Below are positions 43,043 to 52,433 of a DNA stretch of 64,000 bases, piece after piece. Made by a program: the position numbers and the translations under genes. How positions within the stretch are numbered: position 1 is the stretch's first letter; every line of letters begins with the position of its first letter. The notes below the pieces were generated by a model that searched no databases, was not told the origin of the DNA, and saw only the letters and a program-made list of their open reading frames with translations. This stretch comes from Tateyamaria omphalii. Lineage in GTDB: Bacteria; Pseudomonadota; Alphaproteobacteria; Rhodobacterales; Rhodobacteraceae. The stretch spans positions 558,001-622,000 of the forward strand of contig NZ_CP019312.1 in NCBI RefSeq assembly GCF_001969365.1, in the 5' to 3' direction.

Positions 43043-44034
43043 TAAATATCGCACTTCTGGGCTGTGGCCGTATCGGGCAGGTCCATGCCCGCAGCCTGAT
43101 GGGGCTGGAAGGCGCGCAGGTGGCCGCTGTCGCGGACGCCATGCCAGAGGCGGCGAATGCGCTGGCGGTCCGCACAGGGGCAAAGGTGATGGAGGTCGAG
43201 GATGTCCTTGCCTCCTCTGACATCGACGCGGTGGTGATCGGGACGCCGACGACCACCCATTATGACCTGATCCATGGCGCGGCGCGCGCGGGCAAGGCGA
43301 TTTTCTGTGAAAAGCCGATTGATCTGAACGCGGGGCGCATCCGCGATTGTCTGGCCGTTGTCGAGCAGCATGGCGTGCCGTTTTTCATCGCGTTCAACCG
43401 GCGGTTCGATCCGAACTTTCGCGCGTTGAAAAGCCAGATTGACGCGGGCCGCATAGGCAAGGTCGAGATGGTGACGATCCTGTCCCGTGACCCGTCGCCG
43501 CCGCCGATCGGGTATATCAAGACCTCTGGCGGGCTGTTCCGCGACATGATGATCCACGATCTGGACATGGCGCGGTTTCTGCTGGGCGAGGATCCGGTGG
43601 AGGTCTTTGCTCATGGGTCGTGCCTTGTGGACCCTGCGATCGGGCAGGCGGGGGATGTGGACACGGCGATGGTGTCCTTGCGCACGGGGTCGGGCAAGCT
43701 GTGCCAGATTTCCAACTCGCGCCGCGCCACATATGGCTATGACCAGAGGATCGAGGTGCATGGGTCAGCCGGGATGTTACGGGCTGACAATGTGCTGACG
43801 TCCACCGTCGAAGTGTCGGATGCCGGCGGTTTTACTCGCGCGCCGACTGAACCGTTTTTCCTGGAACGCTATGCGGCCGCCTACACCGCCGAGATGCAGC
43901 ATTTTGTCGAGGTGTTGACCGCAGGTACGCCGCCGAACCCAAGCGGGATCGACGGCCTGAAGGCGCAGGTGATGGCGGATGCGGCGCAAGCCTCGTACGA
44001 GGCGGGGGCGCCGCAGGCCTTGGATTTCAGCTAG
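43039..44034 (+). CDS. iolG: myo-Inositol 2-dehydrogenase
   Basis: A 331-residue Gfo/Idh oxidoreductase matching IolG: IALLGCGRIGQVHARSL (~4-20), CEKPIDLN (~93-100) with the catalytic Lys, and MMIHDLDMARF (~170-180) with the Asp/His pair. It oxidises myo-inositol to 2-keto-myo-inositol with NAD. Last gene of the plus-strand operon; its TAG stop shares the palindrome CTAG with the stop of the convergent hemN gene. Confidence 0.9.
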   Translation: MINIALLGCGRIGQVHARSLMGLEGAQVAAVADAMPEAANALAVRTGAKVMEVEDVLASSDIDAVVIGTPTTTHYDLIHGAARAGKAIFCEKPIDLNAGRIRDCLAVVEQHGVPFFIAFNRRFDPNFRALKSQIDAGRIGKVEMVTILSRDPSPPPIGYIKTSGGLFRDMMIHDLDMARFLLGEDPVEVFAHGSCLVDPAIGQAGDVDTAMVSLRTGSGKLCQISNSRRATYGYDQRIEVHGSAGMLRADNVLTSTVEVSDAGGFTRAPTEPFFLERYAAAYTAEMQHFVEVLTAGTPPNPSGIDGLKAQVMADAAQASYEAGAPQALDFS

Positions 44035-45383
44035 ATCGCCGCGCTGTAGGTGCGCTGGTCGGTCTGCGCAGTTTGGTCGGTGGCCAGCGTACCGGCGATC
44101 ATCCGCACCAGCGGGTGTGCCCAGCGGGCGATGGTCAGTGTCTTGCCATCCCAGGACACGGCATCGCCGAACCGTTCAACAATGTGCAGGATGCAGGAGA
44201 GGATCATCTGATCGGCCCGTTGCGACAGCGACAGGGTGGCTGCGTGGTAGCACATGAGCTGTTCAACGATGTCCGCGCGCAGGTGGTCCGTTTCCGTAAG
44301 CACGTAGCCGCGCCACATGGCGGGTGCGTTCGCTTCGACCTGGGCTGCGTATTTGCCGGTCACGGGGATGTTCTGGGCAAAGCCCTGCGGGTAGGTTGAG
44401 ATGGCCGATGCCCCGAGCCCCACGAGATACGGTGCTGTGTCGTCGGTGTAGCCCTGAAAGGACCGCGTGAGACGCTTGTCGAAGAACGCCTTGGCCAGCG
44501 CGTCGTCGGGGCGGGCGAAGTGGTCGATGCCGATCTGCACATAGCCGCGGCCTAGCAGCGTGCGCCGCGCCAGATCAAAAAGGGCGAGGCGTTTTTCAGG
44601 GGCGGGCAACGCCTCGCTCGGGATGAGGGACTGGCGTTTCGACATCCAGGGCACGTGGGCATAGCCGAAGAGCGCGATACGCCCCGGCTCCATCTCGAGC
44701 GCCGCATCCAGCGTCGTCGCAAGCGTCTGTTCCGTCTGGTAGGGCAGACCGTAGAGCAGGTCGAAATTCAACGCGTCCACGTCGAGCGCGCGAAGCTGGT
44801 CCACGACGCTGGCCGTGAGGTCGCGGGACTGTTCGCGCCCAATGGCCTGTTGGACCTGGGGGTCGAAGTCCTGGATACCTAGACTGGCGCGCGACAGACC
44901 GTGGTCCTTGAGCATGGCGAGGCGTTGGGGGCCGACATCCGTCGGGTCCACCTCGACCGAAAACTCGTCAAGTGCGCCGAGGCCCCAGATGTCATTCAGT
45001 CCGGTCAGGAGGTCGTTCAGCACGGGCGCGGGCAGGATCGTCGGCGTTCCTCCGCCCAAATGCAGGCGCCGGGTCTGGACCCCGTTCGAAAAGCCGTTGC
45101 GCATCTGCTGCGCTTCGGTCAGCACACGCTCGACATAAGGCGCCAGCGGCGCTTCGCTGCGCGTCCCTTGGGTGCGGCAGGCGCAGAACCAGCACAATCT
45201 GCGGCAAAACGGAATGTGGACATATAGCGAAATCTCTGCATCCTTGGGCGCATTGGATTGCCAGGTGCGGACGCAGTCCGCGTCGACCTCCTCGCTGAAC
45301 CAATTGGCGGGAGGGTAGCTTGTGAAGCGCGGCACCCTTGCATCGAAAAGGCCATGACGGCGGAGTTCGGAAACGTGTTTCAT
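44031..45383 (-). CDS. hemN: Oxygen-independent coproporphyrinogen III oxidase
   Basis: A 450-residue radical-SAM enzyme. The cluster ligands are C60, C64 and C67 in PFCRRLCWFCACRT; HLGGGTPT follows at ~105. This CX3CX2CXC pattern separates true HemN from HemW. ATG 45383 gives the usual HemN start (VPRFTSYPPANWF at ~17); the frame is open to 45479. It allows heme synthesis without oxygen and faces fnrL across an FNR box, as in Rhodobacter. Confidence 0.92.
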   Translation of the reverse strand: MKHVSELRRHGLFDARVPRFTSYPPANWFSEEVDADCVRTWQSNAPKDAEISLYVHIPFCRRLCWFCACRTQGTRSEAPLAPYVERVLTEAQQMRNGFSNGVQTRRLHLGGGTPTILPAPVLNDLLTGLNDIWGLGALDEFSVEVDPTDVGPQRLAMLKDHGLSRASLGIQDFDPQVQQAIGREQSRDLTASVVDQLRALDVDALNFDLLYGLPYQTEQTLATTLDAALEMEPGRIALFGYAHVPWMSKRQSLIPSEALPAPEKRLALFDLARRTLLGRGYVQIGIDHFARPDDALAKAFFDKRLTRSFQGYTDDTAPYLVGLGASAISTYPQGFAQNIPVTGKYAAQVEANAPAMWRGYVLTETDHLRADIVEQLMCYHAATLSLSQRADQMILSCILHIVERFGDAVSWDGKTLTIARWAHPLVRMIAGTLATDQTAQTDQRTYSAAI

Positions 45384-45417
45384 GCCACCAAGTTGAGTGA
45401 GGCGCAGGTTGCGCGCA

Positions 45418-45431
45418 TTGACCCAGATCAA
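45418..45431. promoter_or_regulatory. FNR box TTGACCCAGATCAA between hemN and fnrL
   Basis: One mismatch from TTGAT-N4-ATCAA. The centre is 41.5 bases from the hemN start codon, which would place an activated hemN transcript start at or beside the ATG. It ends only 11 bases before fnrL, a position suited to autorepression. Confidence 0.75.
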
Positions 45432-45442
45432 CGGAGGGCGAG

Positions 45443-46183
45443 ATGAACAAGCCGCTGACGGCCATCGACAACTGCTCAAGCTGCCCGATCCGCCATCGCG
45501 CGGTGTGTGCGCGATGCGATGATGACGAGCTGGTCGAGTTGAACGGGATCAAGTTCTATAAATCCTATTCCGCCGGTCAGACCATCGCCATGCGCGGTGA
45601 TGCGCTGGACGTTGTTGCGTCGGTGGTCAGCGGCACAGCAACATTGGAGCGTGCCATCGAAGATGGGCGCACGCAGTTGGTCGGTCTGCTGTTGCCGTCG
45701 GATTTCATCGGCCGCCCGGGCCGTGCGACGCTGCAATATGATGTGACGGCGGTGACCGACGTGACGCTGTGTTGTTTTTATCGCAAACCGTTCGAAGCGC
45801 TGCTGGTGCGCATACCGCATGTGCAGGAGCGGATGCTGGAGATGGCGCTGGACGAGCTGGACGCGGCGCGCGACTGGATGCTGCTCTTGGGCCGCAAGAC
45901 GGCGCGGGAGAAGATCGCCAGTTTCCTGATGCTGATCGCGAAGCGCACCGTGCATCCCGACGGGCGTGTGCTGGGCAACACGTCGCGCATCGAATTGCCG
46001 ATCAGCCGCGAGGCGATGGCGAATTTCCTGGGCCTGACCATCGAGACGGTCAGCCGCCAGTTCACCGGTCTGCGCAAGGACGGGGTCATCGAGCTGGATG
46101 GCAATCGCAGCGTGATCGTGCCCGATCTTGAGACGCTGCTTTTGGAAAGCGGCGACGATTCCGATGGCGGCCCGCTGATCTGA
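45443..46183 (+). CDS. fnrL: FNR-type oxygen-sensing transcription regulator
   Basis: A 246-residue CRP/FNR protein. The N-terminal cysteines C11, C14, C22 and C25 (CSSCPIRHRAVCARC) and two central Cys (LCCFYRK, ~110) can hold the oxygen-labile 4Fe-4S cluster. A cyclic-nucleotide-like domain follows, then the HTH with LTIETVSRQF (~195-204), whose E-SR residues read TTGAT half-sites. GGAGGGCGAG precedes the ATG. Four matching boxes lie in the neighbouring operons. Confidence 0.93.
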   Translation: MNKPLTAIDNCSSCPIRHRAVCARCDDDELVELNGIKFYKSYSAGQTIAMRGDALDVVASVVSGTATLERAIEDGRTQLVGLLLPSDFIGRPGRATLQYDVTAVTDVTLCCFYRKPFEALLVRIPHVQERMLEMALDELDAARDWMLLLGRKTAREKIASFLMLIAKRTVHPDGRVLGNTSRIELPISREAMANFLGLTIETVSRQFTGLRKDGVIELDGNRSVIVPDLETLLLESGDDSDGGPLI

Positions 46184-46195
46184 TTTGATCCGCTC

Positions 46196-46209
46196 TTGAT
46201 CCACATCAA
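46196..46209 (+). promoter_or_regulatory. FNR box TTGATCCACATCAA before the stress-protein gene
   Basis: Perfect half-sites, centre 67 bases upstream of the universal stress protein start. Activation at -41.5 would give a transcript start near 46244 and a ~26-base leader. Confidence 0.75.
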
Positions 46210-46269
46210 CGCACCCGCGCGCGTTGCGGCCTATCCCTTCTGACCGAAAGGTCAAAGGAGGGCGTTTTC

Positions 46270-46677
46270 ATGTACGATAACATTCTGATCCCCGTCGCGT
46301 TCGGGGAGGACCGTGACCATGCGCGGGCCGAGCAGGTGGCCAAACACCTGTCGTCCGACGGCGCGCTGATCACGCTTTTGCATGTGCTGGAACAGATCCC
46401 GGTCTATGCGGCGGAATTCGTGCCCTCTGATCTGGTGATCGGCAATCGCGAGCGTCTGGCGACGCGCCTGCAGGTCATGGCCGCAGAGTTGCCGAACGGC
46501 CAGAGCGCGCTGATCGAGGGCGCCACTGGGCGCAGCATCACCGACTATGCGCAACAGCATGGCGTTGACCTGATCGTGATGCCATCGCATCAACCGGCCC
46601 TGTCCGATATCCTGTTGGGGTCGACTGCGGCCTGGGTGACACGGCACGCCCCCTGCGCGGTGCATGTGATCCGGTAA
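46270..46677 (+). CDS. Universal stress protein, UspA family
   Basis: A 135-residue single Usp domain: NILIPVAFGEDRDHA at the start and the nucleotide loop LLGSTAAWVTRHAPCAV near the end (the usual G-2x-G-9x-G is only partly kept: LLGSTA). It lies between fnrL and ccoN with its own FNR box. UspA genes at this position are common in Rhodobacteraceae and are thought to be expressed at low oxygen. Confidence 0.85.
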   Translation: MYDNILIPVAFGEDRDHARAEQVAKHLSSDGALITLLHVLEQIPVYAAEFVPSDLVIGNRERLATRLQVMAAELPNGQSALIEGATGRSITDYAQQHGVDLIVMPSHQPALSDILLGSTAAWVTRHAPCAVHVIR

Positions 46678-46688
46678 ATTTGTGCATC

Positions 46689-46702
46689 TTGATCCAGATC
46701 AA
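46689..46702 (+). promoter_or_regulatory. FNR box TTGATCCAGATCAA before ccoN
   Basis: Perfect consensus. With the box at -41.5 the transcript would start near 46737, leaving a ~96-base leader before ccoN that includes the palindrome at 46753-46768. Confidence 0.8.
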
Positions 46703-46752
46703 CGCGCGGCCCAGGGCGCTTCCCTAATCCGAAAACATACGAACAGGTCTGT

Positions 46753-46768
46753 TGTCCCCGCGGGGACA
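46753..46768. promoter_or_regulatory. 16-bp GC-rich palindrome in the ccoN leader
   Basis: TGTCCCCGCGGGGACA is a perfect palindrome located in the predicted 5' leader. It could be a DNA operator or a short RNA hairpin. Confidence 0.4.
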
Positions 46769-46832
46769 GTGCGCAGACGCGCGCAGGTCCCGATAGCCAC
46801 GGCGATCAGTGCGAAGATGCAAAGGAAAGAGA

Positions 46833-48431
46833 ATGTGGGACTATCTTAAACTCATTTTGCTTGGCCTTGTGGCCCTGTGCGCTGCCATCGCAGCGGATTG
46901 GGGCCACGATCTGGCCTATAAAGTACACGCAGCGCTGATCTTTGTGATCGCGCTGGGCATGTTCATCTGGCAGGTCCGCCAGATCGACACCGAAAAGCCG
47001 CAGATCGACACCAGCGGCTACATGGACGGTGTGATCCGCGCGGGCGTGATCGCCACGGGGTTCTGGGGCGTCGTGGGCTTTCTGGCGGGGGTGTTCATCG
47101 CCTTCCAGTTGGCCTTTCCCGCGCTGAACTTCGACTGGGGACAGCCTTACACAAACTTTGGACGCCTGCGCCCGCTGCACACAAGTGCGGTGATTTTCGC
47201 CTTTGGCGGCAACGCTCTGATCATGTCGTCCTTCTACATTGTGCAGCGCACATGCGGCGCGCGGCTGTGGGGCGGCAACACGGCGTGGTTCGTGTTCTGG
47301 GGCTATCAGCTGTTCATCGTACTTGCCGCGACCGGCTATCTGCTGGGGGCCACGCAGTCCAAGGAATATGCCGAGCCTGAATGGTACGTGGATATCTGGC
47401 TGACCATCGTCTGGGTCGCCTTCCTCGTCGTCTATATGGGCACGATTTTCAAGCGGCAGGAAAAGCACATTTACGTCGCGAACTGGTTCCTGCTGGCGTT
47501 CATCATCACCGTCGCCATGCTGCACATCGTCAACAACCTGAGCATTCCGGTGTCCCTGCTGGGGTCCAAGTCCGTGCAGGTGTTCTCGGGCGTGCAGGAT
47601 GCGATGACGCAGTGGTGGTACGGCCACAACGCGGTGGGCTTCTTCCTGACCGCCGGGTTCCTGGGCATGATGTATTACTTTGTGCCGAAGCAGGCGGGTC
47701 GTCCGGTTTATAGCTACAAGCTGTCGATCATCCACTTCTGGGCGCTGATCTTCCTGTATATCTGGGCCGGTCCGCACCACCTGCACTACACCGCGCTGCC
47801 CGACTGGGCCTCGACCCTGGGCATGGTGTTCTCGATCATCCTGTGGATGCCGAGCTGGGGTGGCATGATCAACGGTCTGATGACGTTGCAAGGCGCCTGG
47901 GACAAGCTGCGCACCGATCCGATCATCCGGATGATGGTGATCAGCCTCGCCTTCTACGGCATGTCCACATTCGAGGGGCCGATGATGTCGATCAAGGCGG
48001 TCAATAGCCTCAGCCACTACACCGACTGGACCATTGGGCACGTGCATTCCGGTGCGCTGGGCTGGAACGGCATGATCACCTTTGGCGCGCTTTACTTCCT
48101 GACGCCGCGCCTGTGGGGGCGTCAGCAGATGTATTCGATGAAGGCCATCGACTGGCACTTCTGGCTCGCTACCATCGGCATCGTGCTTTACGCGGCGTCC
48201 ATGTGGGTGACCGGCATCATGGAAGGCCTGATGTGGCGCGAAGTCGACGCCCAAGGGTTCCTGGTGAACTCGTTCGCTGACACCGTGAGCGCGAAGTTCC
48301 CGATGTATGTGGTGCGTGGACTGGGCGGGGTTCTGTACCTGACCGGTGCGATCATCATGGTTTGGAATATGTGGATGACGATCCGCGGAGCCGAGCGCGT
48401 CTCGGCCCCCGTTGGCGTCCCCGCAGAATAA
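46833..48431 (+). CDS. ccoN: cbb3-type cytochrome c oxidase subunit I
   Basis: A 532-residue heme-copper oxidase core with twelve membrane helices. Heme and copper ligands are visible in [10 protein letters not shown] (~115), [11 protein letters not shown] (~265-275), WAGPHHLHY (~312-320) and [11 protein letters not shown] (~400-410). ATG 46833 after AAAGGAAAGAG is preferred; a GTG at 46809 is in frame. It reduces oxygen with high affinity in the inner membrane. Confidence 0.95.
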   Translation: MWDYLKLILLGLVALCAAIAADWGHDLAYKVHAALIFVIALGMFIWQVRQIDTEKPQIDTSGYMDGVIRAGVIATGFWGVVGFLAGVFIAFQLAFPALNFDWGQPYTNFGRLRPLHTSAVIFAFGGNALIMSSFYIVQRTCGARLWGGNTAWFVFWGYQLFIVLAATGYLLGATQSKEYAEPEWYVDIWLTIVWVAFLVVYMGTIFKRQEKHIYVANWFLLAFIITVAMLHIVNNLSIPVSLLGSKSVQVFSGVQDAMTQWWYGHNAVGFFLTAGFLGMMYYFVPKQAGRPVYSYKLSIIHFWALIFLYIWAGPHHLHYTALPDWASTLGMVFSIILWMPSWGGMINGLMTLQGAWDKLRTDPIIRMMVISLAFYGMSTFEGPMMSIKAVNSLSHYTDWTIGHVHSGALGWNGMITFGALYFLTPRLWGRQQMYSMKAIDWHFWLATIGIVLYAASMWVTGIMEGLMWREVDAQGFLVNSFADTVSAKFPMYVVRGLGGVLYLTGAIIMVWNMWMTIRGAERVSAPVGVPAE

Positions 48432-48446
48432 GGAGGCTGAACAACA

Positions 48447-49271
48447 ATGGCCGACAATCCAAAAATCACCGATCCTGAACAGGATCCAAATGTCAGCACG
48501 CTGAGCGACTTTCCAAAGGAGATCCCCAACGAGTTGCCGCATCAGTCCGGTTTCATCGCGCGCCACGCGATCCTGGAACGCAGCCCGACGCTTTTGTTCG
48601 TCTTCTCGCTGCTGACCGTGTCCATCGGCGGGATCGTGGAGATTGCACCGCTCTTTTACCTCGAAAACACGATTGAAGAGGTGGAGGGCGTGCGCCCCTA
48701 CAGCCCGCTTGAGCTGGCGGGGCGCGATGTCTACATCCGCGAGGGGTGCTATGTGTGCCATAGCCAGATGATCCGCCCGATGCGGGACGAGGTCGAGCGG
48801 TACGGCCACTATTCGCTGGCGGCGGAGTCGAAATACGACCACCCGCACCAGTGGGGGTCAAAGCGCACGGGGCCTGATCTGGCCCGTGTGGGCGGTCGGT
48901 ATTCCGATGCCTGGCATGTGGATCACCTGATGGACCCGCAATCCGTGGTGCCGGAATCGATCATGCCGAAATATGCCTTCCTTGCCGATGCGGTCATTGA
49001 TGGGGAGCGGATCGAGGATCTGTTGCGCACCCACCGCTTTGTCGGCGTGCCGTATACAGATGAGATGATCGCCTCCGCCTCCGCCGACTTTACGGTGCAG
49101 GCGGATCCCGATGGCGACTGGGACGGGCTGGTTGAACGCTATCCCGGTGCCGTCGTGTCTAACTTCGACGGGCAACCCGAGTTGACCGAGATGGATGCGC
49201 TGATCGCTTACCTTCAGATGCTGGGCACGCTGGTCGATTTCTCGACCTTCACCCCAGACCCAAGCCGATAG
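48447..49271 (+). CDS. ccoO: cbb3-type cytochrome c oxidase subunit II (monoheme)
   Basis: A 274-residue membrane-anchored cytochrome c. One membrane helix (~46-70) precedes the heme motif CYVCH (~107-111) and SQMIRP; a Met ligand is likely near IMPKYAFL (~172). It is somewhat longer at the N-terminus than many CcoO proteins, with a ~40-residue acidic start. AAGGAGG precedes the start. Confidence 0.93.
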   Translation: MADNPKITDPEQDPNVSTLSDFPKEIPNELPHQSGFIARHAILERSPTLLFVFSLLTVSIGGIVEIAPLFYLENTIEEVEGVRPYSPLELAGRDVYIREGCYVCHSQMIRPMRDEVERYGHYSLAAESKYDHPHQWGSKRTGPDLARVGGRYSDAWHVDHLMDPQSVVPESIMPKYAFLADAVIDGERIEDLLRTHRFVGVPYTDEMIASASADFTVQADPDGDWDGLVERYPGAVVSNFDGQPELTEMDALIAYLQMLGTLVDFSTFTPDPSR

Positions 49272-49280
49272 GAGGCGGAC

Positions 49281-49484
49281 ATGGAAACAACCTATTCCAT
49301 CCTGCGGGAGTTTGCGGGCAGCTGGGCGCTGATCGCGATGATGCTCTTTTACATCTCGGCCTGTCTTTATGCGGTCCGTCCGTCGGCCCGCAAGGCAAAC
49401 GAGGACGCGGCCCACATTCCCTTCAGAAACGACACTGATGCGCCAGTGACGGCGCAAGAACCGGAGGCCAAGCAAGATGGCTGA
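49281..49484 (+). CDS. ccoQ: cbb3 oxidase small subunit
   Basis: A 67-residue protein with one membrane helix (~14-34) followed by a charged tail, the CcoQ/FixQ layout. It lies between ccoO and ccoP, overlapping ccoP by 8 bases. It stabilises the oxidase complex in related bacteria. Confidence 0.88.
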   Translation: METTYSILREFAGSWALIAMMLFYISACLYAVRPSARKANEDAAHIPFRNDTDAPVTAQEPEAKQDG

Positions 49485-50349
49485 CAAGAAAGACATTGAT
49501 GAGGTCACCGGGACCGACACCACCGGCCACGAGTGGGACGGGATCAAGGAACTGAACAATCCGTTGCCGCGGTGGTGGCTGTGGACCTTTTACGGCACTG
49601 TGGTCTGGGGGCTGGCCTATACCATTGCCTATCCGGCCTGGCCGCTGATCAATTCGGCCACACAGGGTGTTCTGGGGTATTCGACACGCGCCGAGGTGGC
49701 CGAACGCATCGCAGAGGTTGATGCGCGCAATGCCGAGGTGTCAGAGCGACTGGCGGCTGCCGACCTGTCCACTCTGGCGCCCGATGACCCAGCCCACCGC
49801 TTTGGTGTGGCGGGCGGCGCGTCCGTGTTCCTGGCCAATTGTTCGCAATGCCACGGGCAAGGCGCTGCTGGTGTGCAGGCGGCGGGATACCCGAACCTGC
49901 TGGATGATGCATGGCTGTGGGGCGGGACGCTTGAAGACATCGAGTACACCGTGCGCCATGGCATTCGGAACGACACCGACCCCGATGCCCGCTGGTCCGA
50001 GATGCCCGTCTTTGGCGACATCCTGTCCGATGAAGAGATCGCGCAGACCGTTGAATACGTGCTGGCCATGTCGGGTCAGGAGCATGACGCGGCCATGGCC
50101 GAACAGGGCATGGTGTGGTTCGAGGAACAGTGCACCGCCTGTCATGGCGAGAACGGCGAAGGCATCCGCGAGCTGGGTGCGCCCACGCTGAACGATGCCA
50201 TCTGGCTTTATGGCGGCGACCGCGAGACCCTGACCGAGACGATCACCTATTCCCGCTTTGGCGTGATGCCCGCATGGGGCCCGCGTCTGGACGAGCATGA
50301 GATCAAGGCGGTCACGCTGTATCTGCACCAATTGGGAGGCGGCGAGTAG
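49477..50349 (+). CDS. ccoP: cbb3-type cytochrome c oxidase subunit III (diheme)
   Basis: A 290-residue diheme cytochrome with a membrane anchor (~33-57) and two CxxCH motifs, CSQCH (~122-126) and CTACH (~219-223). FYGTVVWGLAYTIAYPAWP is the typical N-terminal helix. It passes electrons from cytochrome c to CcoO/CcoN. A structured 3' region and a strong terminator follow. Confidence 0.94.
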   Translation: MADKKDIDEVTGTDTTGHEWDGIKELNNPLPRWWLWTFYGTVVWGLAYTIAYPAWPLINSATQGVLGYSTRAEVAERIAEVDARNAEVSERLAAADLSTLAPDDPAHRFGVAGGASVFLANCSQCHGQGAAGVQAAGYPNLLDDAWLWGGTLEDIEYTVRHGIRNDTDPDARWSEMPVFGDILSDEEIAQTVEYVLAMSGQEHDAAMAEQGMVWFEEQCTACHGENGEGIRELGAPTLNDAIWLYGGDRETLTETITYSRFGVMPAWGPRLDEHEIKAVTLYLHQLGGGE

Positions 50350-50369
50350 CTCTCGCCGTTTCGCACTAC

Positions 50370-50468
50370 GCCGCGCGTCGGACGCCTGGGGCGTCCCTCT
50401 GGAGGAGGCGCGCGGCGGTCCCGGTCTCTGTCCTGTTCGTACCATGCAGGGACCGGGATTTTCCTTTT
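50370..50468 (+). terminator. Nested hairpin plus rho-independent terminator after ccoP
   Basis: GCCGCGCG (50370-50377) pairs with CGCGCGGC (50409-50416), enclosing a second stem GGACGCC/GGCGTCC (50380-50396) and GGAGGAGG (50401-50408). A 12-bp stem follows (50419-50430 with 50447-50458, one G-T wobble) and then TTTTCCTTTT, a classic terminator. It separates ccoNOQP from ccoGHIS. Confidence 0.75.
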
Positions 50469-50473
50469 GATGC

Positions 50474-50487
50474 TTGATCCAGATCAA
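50474..50487 (+). promoter_or_regulatory. FNR box TTGATCCAGATCAA before ccoG
   Basis: Identical to the ccoN box. At -41.5 the transcript would begin near 50522, about 19 bases before ccoG. It lies just after the ccoP terminator, so ccoGHIS has its own promoter. Confidence 0.8.
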
Positions 50488-50540
50488 GGCTGTGAGACCC
50501 GCCCACGCGCAGGGTACGCTTACGAACAGGACAACCGAAT

Positions 50541-51974
50541 ATGACACAGTCACCGGCTTCTCCGCCGCCGCTTTATGCGCCGCGCGAACCGATCTTTCCC
50601 CGGCGCGTGAAAGGCACGTACCGCACCCTGAAGTGGTGGATCATGGGCGTGACCCTGGCCATTTACTACCTGACCCCGTGGATCCGCTGGGATCGGGGGC
50701 CGAACCTGCCCGATCAGGCGGTTCTGGTCGATCTGGCGGGTCGGCGGTTTTACTTCTTCTGGATCGAGATCTGGCCCCACGAGTTCTATTTCGTGGCTGG
50801 CCTGCTGATCATGGCGGGGCTGGGCCTGTTCCTGTTCACATCGGCGCTGGGCCGGGTCTGGTGCGGCTACACCTGCCCGCAGACCGTCTGGACCGACCTG
50901 TTCATCCTCGTTGAACGCTGGATCGAGGGGGACCGCAACGCGCGCGTGCGCCTGTGGAATGCAGACTGGTCGTTCCACAAGGTCCGTCTGCGCATGACCA
51001 AATTTATCGTGTGGTTCTTTATTGCGCTCGCCACCGGTGGCGCCTGGGTGTTCTATTTCGCCGACGCGCCGACGTTGGCCCGTGATCTGGTCACCTTCGA
51101 CGCGCCGCTTGTTGCCTATTCCACGATGCTGATCCTCACCGCGACAACCTTTGTCTTTGGCGGGTTCATGCGCGAGCAGGTCTGCAACTACATGTGTCCG
51201 TGGCCGCGCATCCAGGCGGCGATGATGGATGAAAGCACGCTGACCGTGGCCTATCGTCACTGGCGGGGCGAGCCGCGCGGCAAACATATGAAGGCAGAGG
51301 ATGCGGATCAGCGCGGCGACTGCATCGATTGCATGGCCTGCGTGAACGTGTGCCCGGCGGGCATCGACATCCGGGACGGGCAGCAGATGGAGTGCATCAC
51401 CTGCGCGCTCTGCATAGACGCGTGCGACGAGGTGATGGAGCGGATCGGCAAGCCGCGCGGCCTGATCGACTATCTGGCCCTGTCAGACGAGGAAGCCGAG
51501 ACCAAGGGTGCGCCGCCGCGTCCCATTCTGGAACATGTGCTGCGCCCTCGCACGATCCTTTATACCGCGATGTGGTCGCTGATCGGTGTGGCGCTGGTCT
51601 ATGCGCTGTTCATCCGGTCCGACATCGACCTGACGGTCGAGCCGGTGCGCAACCCGCAATTCGTGACCCTGTCGGACGGGGCGGTGCGCAACGCCTATAC
51701 CCTGCGCATCCGCAACCTGACGGCAGAGCCGCGGGAGTTCCGGGTCATGCTGACCTCGGACGATATTCTGCGCATCGACGTGGAAAGCGATGGCGCGGTG
51801 GCCAACCACGTCACCGTGCCTGCGAACGAGACGATGCAGGCGCGCGTGTATGTGACGGCACGCCCACAGGACCCGGCCGCCGATGCCGAAACCACTGACC
51901 TGCGCCTGTGGGTCGAGGACGTCGAGACTGACGATCGGGCAGGCGTCGCCACCATCTTCAACGGAAAGGGCTGA
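50541..51974 (+). CDS. ccoG: cbb3 oxidase assembly ferredoxin-type protein
   Basis: A 477-residue membrane iron-sulfur protein. Five or so helices in the first 210 residues carry WCGYTCPQTVWTD, a conserved Cys pair. Two 4Fe-4S motifs follow: CIDCMACVNVCP and CITCALCIDACD (~255-300). A C-terminal Ig-like periplasmic domain completes the protein. CcoG is reported to reduce copper during oxidase assembly. Confidence 0.93.
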   Translation: MTQSPASPPPLYAPREPIFPRRVKGTYRTLKWWIMGVTLAIYYLTPWIRWDRGPNLPDQAVLVDLAGRRFYFFWIEIWPHEFYFVAGLLIMAGLGLFLFTSALGRVWCGYTCPQTVWTDLFILVERWIEGDRNARVRLWNADWSFHKVRLRMTKFIVWFFIALATGGAWVFYFADAPTLARDLVTFDAPLVAYSTMLILTATTFVFGGFMREQVCNYMCPWPRIQAAMMDESTLTVAYRHWRGEPRGKHMKAEDADQRGDCIDCMACVNVCPAGIDIRDGQQMECITCALCIDACDEVMERIGKPRGLIDYLALSDEEAETKGAPPRPILEHVLRPRTILYTAMWSLIGVALVYALFIRSDIDLTVEPVRNPQFVTLSDGAVRNAYTLRIRNLTAEPREFRVMLTSDDILRIDVESDGAVANHVTVPANETMQARVYVTARPQDPAADAETTDLRLWVEDVETDDRAGVATIFNGKG

Positions 51975-51977
51975 GAT

Positions 51978-52433
51978 ATGATCAAGGAACTGACGGGCTG
52001 GCACGTGCTGGCAATTTTCGTGACCGGCTTTGCCATCATAATTGGCGTGAACCTGACGATGGCGTTTCAGGCGGTGAGCACCTTTCCGGGGCTGGAGACC
52101 AGGAATTCCTACATGGTTAGCCAGCTGTTTGACGAAGAGCGTGACGCGCAAGTGGCGCTGGGATGGGATGTGCGGCTTGAAACCGGTGGCGATCAGCTGA
52201 CGCTGTACATTGACGACGAGATTGGGCCGGTGGTGCCGACCATCAAGGCGGCCACGCTGGGCCGTGCGACCCATGTGGGTGACGATATGATCCCCGTCTT
52301 CCGCCATGACGGGACGCGCTTTGTCGCGACGATCCCGCCGCTTGCACCCGGCAACTGGAACCTGCGTTTGGCTGCCGTGGCACCTGATGGCACGGACTTT
52401 CGCCAGCGTGTGGTGCTGCGGGTGCGCCCATGA
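51978..52433 (+). CDS. ccoH: cbb3 oxidase assembly protein (FixH family)
   Basis: A 151-residue FixH-domain protein with one N-terminal membrane helix (~8-30) in the context KELTGWHVLAIFVTGFAIII, then a periplasmic beta-rich domain with EERDAQVALGWD. It starts 3 bases after ccoG and overlaps ccoI by 4 bases. Confidence 0.9.
   Translation: MIKELTGWHVLAIFVTGFAIIIGVNLTMAFQAVSTFPGLETRNSYMVSQLFDEERDAQVALGWDVRLETGGDQLTLYIDDEIGPVVPTIKAATLGRATHVGDDMIPVFRHDGTRFVATIPPLAPGNWNLRLAAVAPDGTDFRQRVVLRVRP

Noticed and set aside
46806..48848. Very long minus-strand open frame opposite ccoN and ccoO
   Set aside because: It is a codon-bias shadow of two certain genes, rich in His, Arg and Gln, with no domain.
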